From: Dimorphilus gyrociliatus
Taxonomy: Eukaryota > Annelida > Polychaeta > Dinophilidae
NCBI GenBank assembly: GCA_904063045.1
Contig: CAJFCJ010000008.1
Span: 1,302,001-1,366,000, forward strand
Direction of reading: 5' to 3'
Length of the DNA: 64,000 bases
The notes under the pieces: model-generated
Database searches by the model: none
What the model saw: only the letters and a program-made list of their open reading frames with translations
What the model was told of the DNA's origin: nothing
In this document: positions 13,903 to 28,112 of the stretch, piece by piece
Layout of the letters: each line of letters opens with the position of its first letter
How positions within the stretch are numbered: the first letter of the stretch is position 1
Position numbers and translations under genes: made by a program

Positions 13903-14998
13903 TATCCAACAATAAATCCAGAAAATGTGGAATAATCATTTTTCAGTGCCGAGCCATCTTGAAGTTCAATCCACACTGTATCTTTCGGTTTGAGATATAA
14001 AACAACTGATTGAGAACCGCTTCCATAACCAGCTCTTCTATCGCAATGTATCGGATGCACATGATTATTGTTATGCATAATGTATGCATACGCATCACGG
14101 CCATCAAGAGCAACAAGGTGAACTGTAAAAAAGAAGGCACCACTGGTTTTCGAAACAAATTGCGAATTAGTTTCGTTCCAAAAAACGCCAACATTTGTTA
14201 AAACCTTTTCAAATTTTAAGGCCATGTTTTTGTCCGCTTGAATATTTTCGATTCTTACCACACTAAAAGCTACAGAGTCTAGTTTTCTCGGTAAGAAACC
14301 CATTGAATCTCCCTTTTCCCCTTTCAAACCTTTTCTACCAACTTCTCCTTTATCTCCTTTAGGCCCTGAAGTTGCAAAACAAGTCTGTATTTACTAAATA
14401 CTAAATGGTTTACGGAAATGCATAATCTGATATCTCCTAACAACATTTCATCTACTCTTAGGCATCATCTGTTTGTTCAACAGCTATAAAAAGGAGAAAA
14501 CTAAAAGTTCAATATGTATAAGCCATCACTATTCTCTACTCTCTACATAAAACAAATTTAAAAGTTTATTTAGAATTATGCAGTATTTTCCTTCATTCCG
14601 TTATATATAAATCCGTCACGACTTTCTTATTTTCTTATGTCTTAATGAGTTCAATGAGTCTATTATCATATTCATGATCTTGAAAGTAAATTTAATAGAC
14701 TTTTACCATTATTTCCCTTCGCTCCTTTCATACCATTAATACCGTTGTGACCATTTGCTCCAGGATGTCCATTCAATCCGGGTGCTCCAGGAGGACCGAT
14801 CGCGCATAAGCATTTATCTTTCAAATCTAAACTATTTATTGAAGTTATTGAAATCCAGAATAATAAAGCGAACACAGTTTCAATCTGTATAAAAAAAAAA
14901 AACAAAATACGATATCTTATTAATAGAAAGAGAAAAGTTAAGTGTATTTTACGAGAAAAAGAGAATATATCGACGAACCATAAAATGCATCCTCCCAA
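13902..14998 (-). CDS. Secreted collagen-like C1q-domain protein
   Basis: The last exon is 14365-13902 (TAG) and the collagen exon ends at 14707; the joining codon is G|GG. The N-terminus is hydrophobic, followed by CLC and then 17 uninterrupted Gly-X-Y triplets split across the intron. A C-terminal C1q jelly-roll domain of about 130 residues follows (VAFSVVR, TNVGVFW, SGAFFFTVH, YSTFSGFIVG). Such proteins trimerise through the collagen stem and act extracellularly as lectin-like or complement-like recognition factors in invertebrates; that role is family knowledge. The start ATG is taken at 14998. A 90-nt segment (14974-14885) ends in a very strong T-tract acceptor and is probably an intron. 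Its length is a multiple of three, so the product is 221 aa if spliced (N-terminus MGGCILWFIETVFALLF, a good signal peptide) or 251 aa if retained. The donor GTCGAT is weak. Confidence 0.85.
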
Positions 14999-16896
14999 TA
15001 AGAGTACTAAATGAAAACTAAAAACGACAATGGTAAGTTTATACTAATTATTTCAATGTGTATTTATTTGTTCGGTTTTTCTTTCTTTTTACATGAAAAA
15101 GAAAAGAAAATTTTCCATAGTCTTCTTATTTTTTTTTTCTTTTAATTTTTACGTTTAGAACAATTTCTGAAATACTTCAAATATGAATAAGAGGTATAAA
15201 ATAGATTATATACAAAAGAAAGTAAAAAATAAACTAACAATCCAAATAAAAAAACACGAACAATTTAGCGTGGGAGTGATCTGTTTAGAATAAATTCTAT
15301 TTATTTCTAATATTTTCTGAACAGTTAGGTCCGATATGCTATGTTATTGTCACTCGACCGTCGGAAACAGGAAATTAATTGGCTGTCGAAGAAAAATATG
15401 AAACCATCTATAAAACTTTAGCGTGAGATCACTACGGCTTGCAAGACTGCTGAGGAACCTTATTTTTGCTTCTTCCTCTGTCAAATTCTTTGTCTTATAA
15501 AAAGCTTTGATTAGAATTTTTCAATCTTCATTCCGGCTATCCACACCCGTGTCTACACAGGGGTAACTGTTTCTTTTTTTTTCAATCACCTTTAGTCCAA
15601 ATATTGCTGTTTTTATAAATACGAAATAGAATCAGATACATTTGAAGTAATAAGAGAATAAGTCTATAAATGTTAGCATGGGTTGCTTAGGTTTAAATTA
15701 CGAGTAATTTCCATAAAGCCCTTGCAGTTGGTTTTGCAAAATGTCTAAGTGGGAAGAAGGGATAACTTTGTACCAATATAGCTGGCAAATATGTTAAAAA
15801 ACAATTACAAAACAGAGTTAAATTTTTTTAATTGTTTCACAACAGCTTATTATTTCTCTAGAGGGTCTTCAAAGCGCCAAAAACAATCGAATTAACGACA
15901 AAATGCTAAACAATTAAATTTTGCTCCTTAAGGGGTTAAGTACAAGATGTAGCTTTTTTTATGAAAAGTGTAAGAGTTACACTTAAAATAGATAGTAGAT
16001 TACAAGACTTTCTTGTTATTGATAAAAACCATACTACTACTTAAAAGTAAAGACTTATTGTTCTTCTTAAACAATCAATCTAGATTGCACAAACCATAAC
16101 TACGAATAACAATTATATAATTTGGAGTTTTCTTATATACAGTATATAATATATATATATTTGCTTTTCAAGTAAAAAAATTAAGTAATCTTTATTCCAA
16201 TTTATTTGATAATATTCTTATCAACATATTAATCAATTCACACGCTTTAAAATAATAGATGGAGCTACAGAAAAACTGAACGATCGCCATCTTTAGGAAC
16301 TTTTTATTCTACCTCTTCGAGCATTAACCTTTAGGAAGAGTGAGTGTTAAAGCCAGTTAAATATAAAATAATATGCACAAGTGTTATTTATCCTGAAAAA
16401 ATATTAATATTTCTTAATAAATTGTTCAAATGGAAAAATGAGAATAAAGATGAAAAAGCTGCAAGTGTAATAAAAAGAACGTTAATTTACTTATAATTAT
16501 CTATTATAGCATTAAAAGTAAAAAAAAAGCATATTTTACCTTCTTTACTAGAAAAGACATAATAAACCAAAAAATAAAAGACAAGATATAGTGTGAGTAA
16601 AATAAGAAATGTCTACATTTTTCTCTTTTCAACTAGGTCAAATATATAAAAAATGACCTAATAATAAAACTTTAGCATGTATTATATATATTCATATATA
16701 TATGTATACATATAAACATGTACAGTGGATGTTGTGCTTGCTAAAAAAGAAAAAAATGATATTAAGAAGTAATTATTTACGTGTTTACTTGAAAACGTGT
16801 CGTACGTTTCTTAATACTAGTATATACTGTTTGGAAGAGAAATAAAATTTTTCTTTTTAGCAGGTTGTTCTGTAGTAATCAGTGAATAATATACTG

Positions 16897-16931
<35 letters not shown>

Positions 16932-19090
16932 GTACTGGAGTATATACTCTATTCATTTTTTATATACAGCACTATAAATATTTCAGTTTTACTAATTGAA
17001 AAGAGTTTTGATGAACATTCTGTGTATGAATTGAAAAAAGAAATATATAAATATTTTAATAATTAAAAGTAAATGATGGATTTTTCAATCTTTTCTAACT
17101 AATATCATTTATCACTTTCTTTCTCTGACCTTTTAGAAAAAAGAATAGAGTCGATAGGTTTTTCTTTTTACGCTTTTTTCTTTCGTATATTACAATTTTT
17201 TGAAGGTATAAACAAAAAATATGATTTATGTCTTTTTTTTAACTTTCCTCATGTTCTTTCTTAACTTCTTTCCTATTTGGAGCATGAATAATTTTGACTT
17301 GTATTTCTTCTTTCTGTATTGTTTTACAGAATTTAACACGTTACTCAACTGCTTTTTTTAATGTGTTTTCATATTGAAAAGGATATTTTGTAATTTTAAC
17401 ACGTTTTAAAGAAAAATCAAATCAAATTTCTACATTTAAAGGTAAATATGTTAGTTCTTTCTATCCAATTTCAATTTTGGTCTTAGCACATTTTTTCTTA
17501 ACTCTGTGTAAAAAAATCACGTTCAAGGACTAAAGTATTATTGTAATAAATTATAGAGAAACTACGTAAAGAATCATCAGCAGTTTCCTTTTACTAATAA
17601 TAGTTTCAGACAGGCTTCGCTTCTACTTAAATAAGTACTTGAAGAAGATTTTTCATACACAAAAATGATTAGGAGACTAAATGATTACCAAACTGGAAAA
17701 AAATTTTACACTAAAGATTCATTGCAAAATCAATATCTTATTCCTTTTATATCTATGTAACAAAAAGTATATCTAATATAAAAAAATTTAAATAGAAAAT
17801 ACTATTTTATATGCAAAGATGCGTAATTAAATTAAGCTTAAATCTATAAAATCTATAAATATCATTTGTAATTTAATTATCGGTATAACATATAAAAATA
17901 GACAATAAATAGTATACAATAGACTCTTAACACTTATTTAAATTACTCTTTCAAAGCATTACAACTAGAAAAGAAATGGAAATAATATCTTACTTATAAT
18001 TAAAAATTTAAGAGAATAAATGGTAGAAAAAGAAACAATACATAATAAAATGAAATTTATATTCAAACAAAAAGTTGCTTCAATATATAAATAATTAAAT
18101 AAGTATTGCTTATGTATCCTATCTAAGCTATGAATAGTATTCGAATCAATCTTTGATATATTGTCTTCTGTTAGTTTATTTTTTTTTAAGTATTTAAGTA
18201 TCTCATTGAAAATCTATTATTATTCTTTTTACTTTTCAAGTATTTCATTTAAACTTATGACAAGACACTAGTTTAAGCCAATAATAAAAATATATACGTT
18301 ATATAAGTCATATACAGTATATAGCTTTTGAGAAAATTGTCTAATATATATAAATATAACTGAGTATTTTAAGCACTACTAGAACTTTGGTGATGTGATA
18401 AAAGTTTAAAATGATTTTCCTGTTTGTACGGATTATTTAACAAATGCATAATCATTATAACATATTCATGTGGAAAATTATCATCTATTAGAAAGTTAAA
18501 AGAGCGAACTGCAAATGTAGACAATGTATATTTCCAGTGTATAGCTTACTTTAAATCTTTTACGTAAAATGCATGTAAAGTTTCTTTCCCCATCTGGAAT
18601 TATTTAGTTATTATCTATTATACTAATATATATATATGTATGTATTCGACTTGTATAAAGTACGAGTGACAAGTTCAACATTAGTTTATATTAAAATTTG
18701 AATATTCTGAATATTTTTTTATTGAGACTCGGATCAGTTTAAACAGTAATATATGAAATTTGAATGAACACTCTAACCTTAGTTTAATAATAGCAATGAT
18801 ATATGCTTATACAAATAACAATTCTTTTTCTTACCAATATCAGAAAAAGACTTATTATATTTGTTATATTAATCTCCCAGCGTAAAATGAAGAAAAAATA
18901 TGATTGTACTCAATGTTAATATATATAATTAATATACATTGAAAACTTCTCCTTCTTATCTTAATCCCTGAACATCTCGGAAGTATTAACAATAAGGCTA
19001 CAGCCGTCTTTCGTCTCACACTTATATCATTGGTTAAAAAAGGGCACGTGATACGCATTATGTAAACCGAGCAAAATTTCTGTTTTGCAG
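14999..19090. other. Intergenic region of 4 kb; no gene seen
   Basis: Upstream of the C1q gene and of the second GPCR. A less AT-rich patch at about 15330-15580 could hold C1q regulatory DNA, but no motif is decisive. TA microsatellite sequence lies at 16899-16930. TATAC(A/T)GTATA copies are at 16136 and 18311. A 5' non-coding exon of the downstream receptor could be here unseen. Confidence 0.55.
19029..19050 (+). promoter_or_regulatory. Inverted CCAAT box plus CACGTG E-box upstream of the second GPCR
   Basis: ATTGG at 19029 and CACGTG at 19045-19050, 53 bases before the receptor ATG. A splice acceptor (TTTTGCAG, ending 19090) lies between them and the ATG. These are promoter elements only if transcription starts here rather than at an upstream exon. 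Confidence 0.25.
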
Positions 19091-19102
19091 TTCGACAGTC
19101 GA

Positions 19103-22100
19103 ATGATGGAGGGACTAGAGGGACTGCTAATAAGCAATGAAAGTTATCCTGGACCAAGGAGGGGACCGTTTGTTTTTACTGACTACATGAAGATAATTGG
19201 CTACAGCTTACTAATATTGGCTTCGTTGATGGGTAACATCTTGGTTATTATAATTGTTTTGGTAAATAAGGTAATTTCAAATACAATTTTTATTATTTTT
19301 AGGACTGTAGCAACACATTTAGAATCGTTTGCCTTTATTATTTGCAAAGAGACACGTTCTCGAGATTCAATGAAATTAACTTCTTATACAAATTTTCCAC
19401 AATATATCTGTGTAGACCATTTATTTGATCAAATAGTTTCATTTTCGCTCATCAAACATATCAAACTTTTTTCCCCTCCAACGTCTGTTTTTTTTTATTT
19501 ACATATTTATTGAGTCTTTTTTCTCTTTGAACAAGCAAACTCAATTCTTCTAAACATACTCCTTTGCCTTTATTTTATTGTGGCAATTATTATTACTGAC
19601 CCTTTTCCTATTCTATTATCTGAATATGCTTATACATTAGTTGATGGCACTTATCTAATATATGTCTGTAAGGTTTTAAATGTTCACTATAACTCTGAAG
19701 AAAGTTAAAATAGAGTGATTATCAATGAAATAATTCATTTGAGAGTAGGTTTCGCAAAATGTGTCGAGTAGATATTTTTATGTGATGTATATTTAACTAT
19801 TAAGGGTCTCAACCGGGAGAATTTTAGCTACTAAAAATCTAAAATTATTAGAAATGCAAGTATCATACACATACAAATACATACAAGCACGCTTAAAATA
19901 AGTAAAACAAATTATTCATATTTGATGTTTCTTTTCTATTTTTCTATTTTCATTAAAAGTATTTACAATGGCGTGAAAAAGAGAAACGTATCTGGTTAGT
20001 CTAAAAATATATGATTTTTGAGAATGTAAATCTATTTAAAAAAGACTGGAAATAGCTACCTATAATGTTATTTTAGTACTGTATTTAGTTAATTATTTAT
20101 CAATTATCTCCCCCCAAATGTTAATAAAGAAAACATTTAAAAAAATTACAGTATAACTTATAAAACTATCACGTTTATCAAAATAACAACTCCATCAGAC
20201 CTGAAATTACAAGCGGTAAATCAAATCAAAGATAACGCAATGAGTTTGTTTAAACTATTTGTGGAATCCTGAGAAAATGTTTCCCTTTTACATTGATAAA
20301 ATACTATAATAAATTAGTTCAATATGCTCCAGAAAAATAATTTATGTATTATTATGAAAAAGCTATGCGATATGGTGTATTGAATATTTTATTAAATACC
20401 ATATGTACAATAGATAATTTATTTCATCTTGTTCATATTAATAATAAATTATCTCAAGTTTTCTTTGCCTTAAAACTTATGTCTAATAGTTTTTCTTATT
20501 TGATCTTAAACAAAAAATGCTAAAAATATTAACTTTTTACTAAGAATAAATAAAAAGAAAAGAGAAACCAAAGAATTGCCAATAGCAAAAAATTTTACTT
20601 TCTTTTCATTCTTTATCTGTCTAGTATGAAAGACGTGCATTAAGATGTATATTTTTTATCCATTCTTTTTACTATGCGCGATTCTATTTCAAACAATTGC
20701 ATCTTTTTTGTTCAATAAATACATGTACGTGTATCATACGCAGAGCCTAGACATGAAATTCTGTTTTGCACCTTATACCTTTATTAACTTGTACAATATT
20801 TCTTTCCAAATAAGTAATATAATACATTTTTGTAAAAGAATCTTCGGCTCGTATTAGACTTGACTCTTGAAAGTTTAGCTATAAAAATTTTTGTAATAAT
20901 AGAACCTTTAAAAATATCTATTATATTGCAAGTAAATAACAATACAACGTTAATATGAATTGTTTATTGGAAGACAATGAAATGCCTTTATATTCTTTTT
21001 ACAGTGTTGATACAAATACCCATCAACAATTTACATAATCCTCAATTTTTGCCTTAATTAAAATCTCTTTTCTTACTGATTTCAAAGAAAAATGGGTATT
21101 ATTTATAAAGTACTTTAATAACTTAAGACACACTTTGCTCTTGATGTAATACCTCTGCAAGAGAAGGCAGGTCGTATGCGAAAAGGAGCAATAGAGAATG
21201 AAATCTTAAGACTGACTAATTATATAACACCAAAAATACCTATTATTGGGACTTGATATCGAAATTTTTATTCTCTTCGAAGTCTTTGAAAAGAAGATTG
21301 ATTAATTCGACCGTGAAATGAACTTGTATCTCTTTGCCGGCCCATTGATTACTATCGAGACAAGGGTTGACCAAAATTGATCTCAAACAGGCACAAAAAT
21401 CTTCTAATTACTTACTAACAAATAAATAATTAAAATATAGAGTTTCCGTATTTTTAGCACGATAATAACTAATAAGCTAACTTCTGTCTTTTAATTCTCC
21501 CAATCAGGAAAACATTTATCTTATCTTTTCAGGCAAAACGTATTCATTACAAAGAAATTTCTGTTTTAATTTTAATTAATCAATATTTCTTCATCATCTC
21601 TGAAGATGTACAAGGCATATTGAGGTACTTCTTTATTTCTTCCTTAATTTAGAAAACAATTCTGATAGTATCTTCTTCAGGAAAGAGAAATAAATTCTGG
21701 TTTAACAAAAATTCATATATTTTACAAACTAAATGCTCTTATATATTCAATAAATCTCACTACATAATTGTCGAGTAATGAACTTATCATGAAAAGAAGA
21801 GAAAAGTTTTTACTATTCCTACAAATTCTTCTCTGTTCACAGTTATTTATATTTCTTTGCTGAAACTGAGTCTCTATTGTACACTCTCTTTTTAGCAGTT
21901 TTCACTATTTTTTCAGTCTCTCATGCATTTCTAGACGCTGTAAGAAGAGTGTTTGTTATGCTTTTGTCTAGCTACTATTGTAATAATGATGGTAAATTAT
22001 TTTGAAAATGAATATTTACAACTTTTACCTGTTTTCCCTTTATCATCCTCATCCACAATGAAATTAACTTTTGTAAAAGGGCAAGCCAAATTAGACTTTC

Positions 22101-25100
22101 TTTATTTTTTATTTTGTTATGTCCCAGAGAGCAGAACGGTGGAAATTACTCACACTTGTATAATATCAAATTATATACAATATATATAAATAATTATTTT
22201 ATTAACTTAACTAGTTATACAAGTAATGATTTTAAACAATTTGGTGCCAAAAACTATATAAAAGAGAGATAGGGAAGTGAAAATTTATACTAACAAACTA
22301 AATCTTGTGACTGGTCGTTAACTCAAAGATTTCTCTTTTGACTACCCCATGGGAAATCCACAAATGACCTTGATTTTTACAGGAAATCGTGCTAAAAAGG
22401 ACAATTTGATACGACTAATCAAGAAAATTCGTCTTAGAATAATAAACTTGACAATAAACAAAGCCGTTTGGTTAAACAAAGCTTATTTATAAATAGGTAA
22501 ATGCTATCACATTTCAGTAAATGATAGATATTGATAGTTAGAATTGAAAATTATCTCAGAATCAGAAACTTTTGGGAAAGATATTTTGACTAAAGTTCAG
22601 TCACATAATATGACAGCCACTAATTGGTTTCTCATTTTCTAATTAAGATCCCTAACAGGAAAACAAAACATAAGAAAGTGACAGAAAATATATATTACAT
22701 TATGTTTTATATTAAAATATATATTCAGAGTTTTTTTTTATTGAAATATAAGTGCAAATTAATAATGATCCCTTTTAGAATAGTAGAAAATAAACGTATA
22801 TATATATACATATATTAAAATTTTAGGAAGTGCTTTCCTTGACTATTACTTTTACTAAATTATTTAAAATTAATCAGTGCTAATTTGTACTTATTATAAG
22901 CATGAACTACGTTGTGCCATAGCTCTCTTTTCCAAATGAAAACTTGCGTGCAGCCTAAGAATAACATCATTGACGATTTTAATACCGATATTAGAATATA
23001 TGCCCGCAAGAACATATTATATCAAATTTGATATTTTGGAATATTTTTATTCATTTCCAAAGGTAATTTGATGTCCAAAGAGTTGAATAGCATTTCCCTA
23101 TTTGCGTGTGTATTATGACTATGTGTATGTTGCTTTTGTAATCTCTAAAGGTAACTTAACAAGTGTGAAAAAAAGCAAGAAAACTTTCTTGTATTTCTTT
23201 GAAAAGATGATAGTGTGAAGACTAAATGAAAAAATAAAGTTTTGAGCAAATGCACGGTCTTTTTTTCCTTTATTTTTTACCAAAAAGAAAAGTAAAAAGA
23301 AAAATTTAAGGCCCTTTCTTCTCTGACTATTTCAGTAATTATTTATACTCGTTTAGTTTATTTTTATAACCTTTTGGATGGTCTGATAGTTATTTCAGAT
23401 TGATATCAAATATAATAACGTATATGCATTAAAAAGTCTATATTTGCTCTATTAATTACTTTCAGAGAATGAGGACAGCCACCAACTATCATCTTGTAAA
23501 TTTAAGCGTGGCGGATCTTCTAGTGGTACTCTCAGCTACTTGGGTTCATCTTGTACAACAGCTTTCTGATAGTAGAAATTACTGGCCTTTGGGAGCAGTT
23601 TTCTGTAAAGTAAATAGCTGTTCGCAAGGTAAGAAGTTGTTTATTTGCTTGTATATTTCCCGTATATGTAACGTATAAACTTTTTAAATGAGATAGTGTT
23701 TACGCATCAGAATGTATCTCTAAAGTTAATTATTTTCAGTCAAGTAGACTTGAAAGCTATAAATTCTATAGATATTAAAACCAAGAGGGAAAATTTTATA
23801 ATGAACCTAATTACTTTACTTTCCAACAGGGAGACATATATTTTAGCAAAAACTTATGCTCTACAATTATCATTTACCTCAAATAGAACCTAAAATTTTC
23901 TTATATAAAGAAAAAACAGACTTTTCAGGTCATATTATGAATAAGTTTTAACAAGTAACAGCCTTTTGAGTGACGTGAAGACAAAATAAAAAGTATTATA
24001 CATGTACTGAAGTAGTATTGCTTATAGAAGTTATCAGGTATATAACAGTATATGCATTTATCAAGGTAGTGAAACATATCGACAAACAATAATAAATTGA
24101 AATATGTAGGAAGCACATTAAAATAATACATAAGAACTTCAATGAAATTGCTATATATTATGGAAAAGGAAAGCAAGAAAACAGTAGGCAGAGAAAGAGA
24201 GCCTATCTATATATTATATGCAAATGCGTTTCTATGTGTGTGTGTGCAAAGGAAAGAGAGAGAGAGAAAGAGAGTGAAAAAGTAAACCAATTTTATCTTA
24301 GTCATAATAAGACCGAATATATAGCACTGACTATTATTGAATAATTTTATAAAATATATGCTTTATTGTTCGTTTTCAAAATAAATCAGTTTCTTTCTAA
24401 AAAATTCAATTATGAAAACATATAAAACATAAATTCTGTATATCCTACCTGTATTTAACTTGAGACAACTAGGCGTAAACCTATTTAATGTTCAGTAAAG
24501 TGGATTCTAGCGGAACCAATAATGTGTTAGGAGTACGGAAACTAGATTTCCATATCATTAATCAGAATTTATTAGCTGTAAATAACTCACTTTAAAATTT
24601 TAATGGGTAAAAAAGATGGTAACATATATATTAATATTATACAGGTATAATACTTTCGGTACATATAAATTTTATAAATATGTGATCTATATGATTAGAT
24701 ATACAATACATTCATCTAATATAAATATGCTTATTTTATAGAAAGATGTTAATCTATTATCATTTATTTATTTAAATAATTGTTTTCTTGATTGATTTTA
24801 CAATTTGTTTATACAACAACACTGATTATTAATTTTGTTTTAGTTGGTAAATCTATTTGGGCATGGAAACTAAAAACTCTGCATTAGCTGGAAGCAAGAG
24901 TTTCTGATAACTTTTTTTATATTATTAACTAAGAGAACGAGAACGGAATACATAACAAATTGCATAACAACATCTATTTATATATTTAAACTTTAGTAAT
25001 TCTTTCCTCTGCCTCATTCATTATCAGATATCTAATCTCAAAAAAATAATTAAAAACTTAAAACAAGTAAACTGGCTTGCGATATATTTTCATATAAATA

Positions 25101-27985
25101 ATCCTAGAAAATCCTCTTTATGACCAGTGCAAGCTAAACGATTTTGTTACCGAAATTTGAAGATAGTATACAATATATGAAGTCGATCTAATCCCTTAAA
25201 TTAAAAGCAAGTATAAACAAAGAGAAGGGAAAACATTTCTCTTTGATATCTGGTAAGATATTTCAAGTTATCACAAGACTCGTTTTTAGTCAGGTGTTAA
25301 ACTCTGAAAAAAATAGGAGACGTTGACCTATATGTATATAGATTTATTTAAGATTCCTAGTGATATAATATTTCGAAGGATGCTTGTTTTTTTCTTCTTC
25401 CGTATCCGCTATAGTTTACTATGCTATCTGGAAGAAAAAGCATGTGTAAGACGGATGACTTAAGACTAAGCCGTTAAATAAATGTCACATTATTTAATCG
25501 GAAGTGTTTATAAATGAATAAAAAGGGCAAACCTGATCAATAGAGTATCGTACTAGTATAATAATTTGAAATGATAAATTTTGAAATATATATATATATA
25601 TATACAGTATATATATATATTTCGCTATAATATATGTATTTAAGTATTTCAAACTTGTATTTTATATACCCAATATCGATTTAAATAAAATAAAATTGGC
25701 TAATTTACTATGAATAATTATAGCATGTATAAAGTTCAATGCCTTTACGGTTGACGTTTTTCAATTATATGAATTTATCTGTACAGTTATCTGATTAAGA
25801 CAAATTGACGGACTGAAAAATGAGGATAAAAAGTATATATATAAATAATTATTTTGTCACACAAAAATAGTTTGTATGTGCAAATATTCACTAAATATAA
25901 ATTAAACATAAATTATACAGTTTACTGTATATAGTAAATATTATATTTTAGTAGTTTGTACTTAAATACTGAACGAGAAAGCGAAGAGAGAATCAATCTT
26001 ATGCTTCAAATTTCATCTAAAAATGTTTTTTCCGTATAAAATTTAATTAAAAAAACAGTCATGTCTCCTAATATCGTCTACAAAACTAAGTTTTCAACAG
26101 TTGATCTTTCAAAAGTAGATGCTGGAAGAGTAAAATAATAAAATAATAAATTGATTGATAAAACATTTATTCATTATAGTATTTTTTTTTATTTCTTTTG
26201 TCTGTATCTGTCTATCCATTTTCTATATTTCCTTTATACTATAAATAAGATAATAAGATAATAATGGTATAAGATAAATAAAATACTGTCTATATGCTTC
26301 TTTTGAAATAATTAAAACATAATTGATTTTATTAACTTTTTTTCAAATAGTATCACCAGTTTTGTACATTTGCCTATAATTTCCTTGTATATTATTTCAC
26401 TATTTGTTATAAGTACGAATCGTTATCCACCGTATTTCATTAACTAGGGGCTTTTGCTTTGTAAATTACATACTTTTATAAATAGTGTCGTTTTCTTTCA
26501 ATGCTATCAAGAAGCGGAAATTATTTAGTCAGCCAGTTACTAGTCAATTATAAGTTTCTAATTAGTTACTGGTCAATAAGAAATTGTCTATATTTTATTA
26601 GAATATAATAAATTAATCTAGGGCTGAGATTTTTAGTATAAGTAGTTCATAAATCACTTCTATATTTTATGTGAGAAAAGTCATAAGAAATGAATAAAAT
26701 AATAAGTAATTTATTACATTTAACCTTCGGAGGAAAAATAAACAGTTTTTAAAGGGAAATAAATGATACACAGAATATTATCTAAAGGCTGTTGACATGG
26801 GACTGACATATTGCATGTTTATAGGATATTTCTTTTATCTTTCTCCTTTTTGTTCATAGAGATGCAAAAATAACAGATATATTGTGCTTTTTTTATAAGG
26901 TTAATGGTTTGTATGCACTAATCTAATATTATAAATTACAGTTTTATCTATGGTAGCGAGTACACTAACTCTACTCTTAATTTCCTGCGATCGTTTCTTT
27001 GGAATTGTGTTTGCTATCCGGGCACGGATGACGGCTCGAAGGGCAAGATATTCTTTAGGTTTCGTTTGGTTGGCTGCTTCTACCGTGGCCACACCATTAA
27101 TATTCTATCAAAAATATAGAGAAAATAAATGGAAAGACTATACAGAAAAATATTGCTCCGGCGATTGGCCAAGCGTTACTGTTCAAGAAGGCAACAACAC
27201 TATTATATATTTTCCTTGCAGAACAGCCTATTTCACAATCGTATCCGGAGCACTTTTCTTTGCTCCTTTAGCAATTATGGCGCCAGCCTACGGCGCTATT
27301 TCCTGTAAGCTCTGTAAGGCATCACAACCCGGCGAAAGGGTGAGTGCTGATCTGAATAACCAAAGGAAAAAGACTAGAAAAGTCATAACCATGTTGGTTG
27401 TATTAATAGTCGTTTTTGCTGTATGCTGGGGTCCCTTACAGGTATGGACGAAAGAATATCAGTAAAATAAAAAAGATTAATGTCCTCAAACGATCCATAT
27501 CGACGTGATGGTAAAGTAAACAATATATAAGTTTTCGAATCAATAGTTTAAGAATGAATTAAGAGTAGGAAAAAAGTGAATTGTTTGAATAACATGTAGA
27601 TAAATAAGAGATTTTTCATAGTTATTGTATTCTTTCGTCCATTCTTTCACAATCTCAATAGGCTTGTATACTGTACGATCAATATTGGCATAATTCAATC
27701 AACCAGTTACCTGATTGGTTTCATACTTTGCAATTTTGGTCAAAAATTGGAGCCTTCCTTAATAGCGCTTTAAACCCACTGATATATGCTGGCTTTAACA
27801 ATAACTTCAAGATTGGCTTCTACGCTCTCTTCTCCACAGGAAAGTCAAACTACGGATACACAACAGCGAAATTCAGAAGAGAATCTTCCGAAGTTACAGC
27901 TACCACTAAATTAGCCCCAGGCCATTCCCAAGCGTATCCGCTAACGCTTTTAAACAAAAATAAAAAAGACAAACTACTGTTGTGA
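19103..27985 (+). CDS. Neuropeptide receptor, class A GPCR (orexin/allatotropin/RFamide-receptor-like)
   Basis: Four exons: 19103-19270, 23466-23628, 26942-27441 and 27662-27985 (TGA). The coding length is exactly 385 codons, so 384 aa. All class A landmarks are present: GN in TM1, NLSVADLL in TM2, FCK before TM3, CDRFFGI for DRY, W in TM4, the ECL2 Cys (KYCSGDW), P in TM5, FAVCWGPLQ in TM6 and NPLIYAGF in TM7. The MRTATNYHLVNLSVADL entry to TM2 and TARRAR in loop 2 resemble orexin/allatotropin and QRFP receptors, but no subfamily is certain. The ligand is presumably a small amidated peptide; this is inferred. N-glycosylation sites are NES near the N-terminus and NNT in ECL2. Of the two start ATGs (19103, 19106) the first is used; an acceptor sits 12 bases upstream. 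Introns are 4.2 kb, 3.3 kb and 220 bp. A Mab-21-like gene starts 127 bp downstream. Confidence 0.88.
24231..24277. repeat. (GT)n then (GA)n compound microsatellite
   Basis: A short TG run followed by AGAGAG purine repeats in intron 2 of the second GPCR. Confidence 0.85.
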
Positions 27986-28071
27986 AACTGAGTATCTTAT
28001 TTTTCTATGTTGTCCTTTATTTGGAATTGAAAGCGAAATATCGTTTTATTGAACTGTACTAGGCCTTTTTT

Positions 28072-28079
28072 TACGTCAG
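28072..28079 (+). promoter_or_regulatory. CRE-like site / splice-acceptor-like sequence before the Mab-21-like gene
   Basis: TACGTCAG, the complement of CTGACGTA, is a near-CRE octamer 33 bases before the Mab-21-like ATG. The same bases end a T-rich run (CCTTTTTTTACGTCAG) that also reads as a good 3' splice acceptor. One sequence could serve either purpose. See the finding on the short gap between these two genes. Confidence 0.3.
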
Positions 28080-28084
28080 TTGCT

Positions 28085-28090
28085 AATAAA
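28085..28090 (+). promoter_or_regulatory. AATAAA between the second GPCR and the Mab-21-like gene
   Basis: This is the only AATAAA in the 127-bp gap, 100 bases after the GPCR stop and 22 bases before the next ATG. If used, cleavage would fall about at the next gene's start codon. Confidence 0.3.
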
Positions 28091-28112
28091 CTCATAACAT
28101 TCACTACCGAAA

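Noticed and set aside
13943-14201. Two further frames overlapping the C1q exon
   Set aside because: They are alternate-frame shadows of the well-supported C1q domain.
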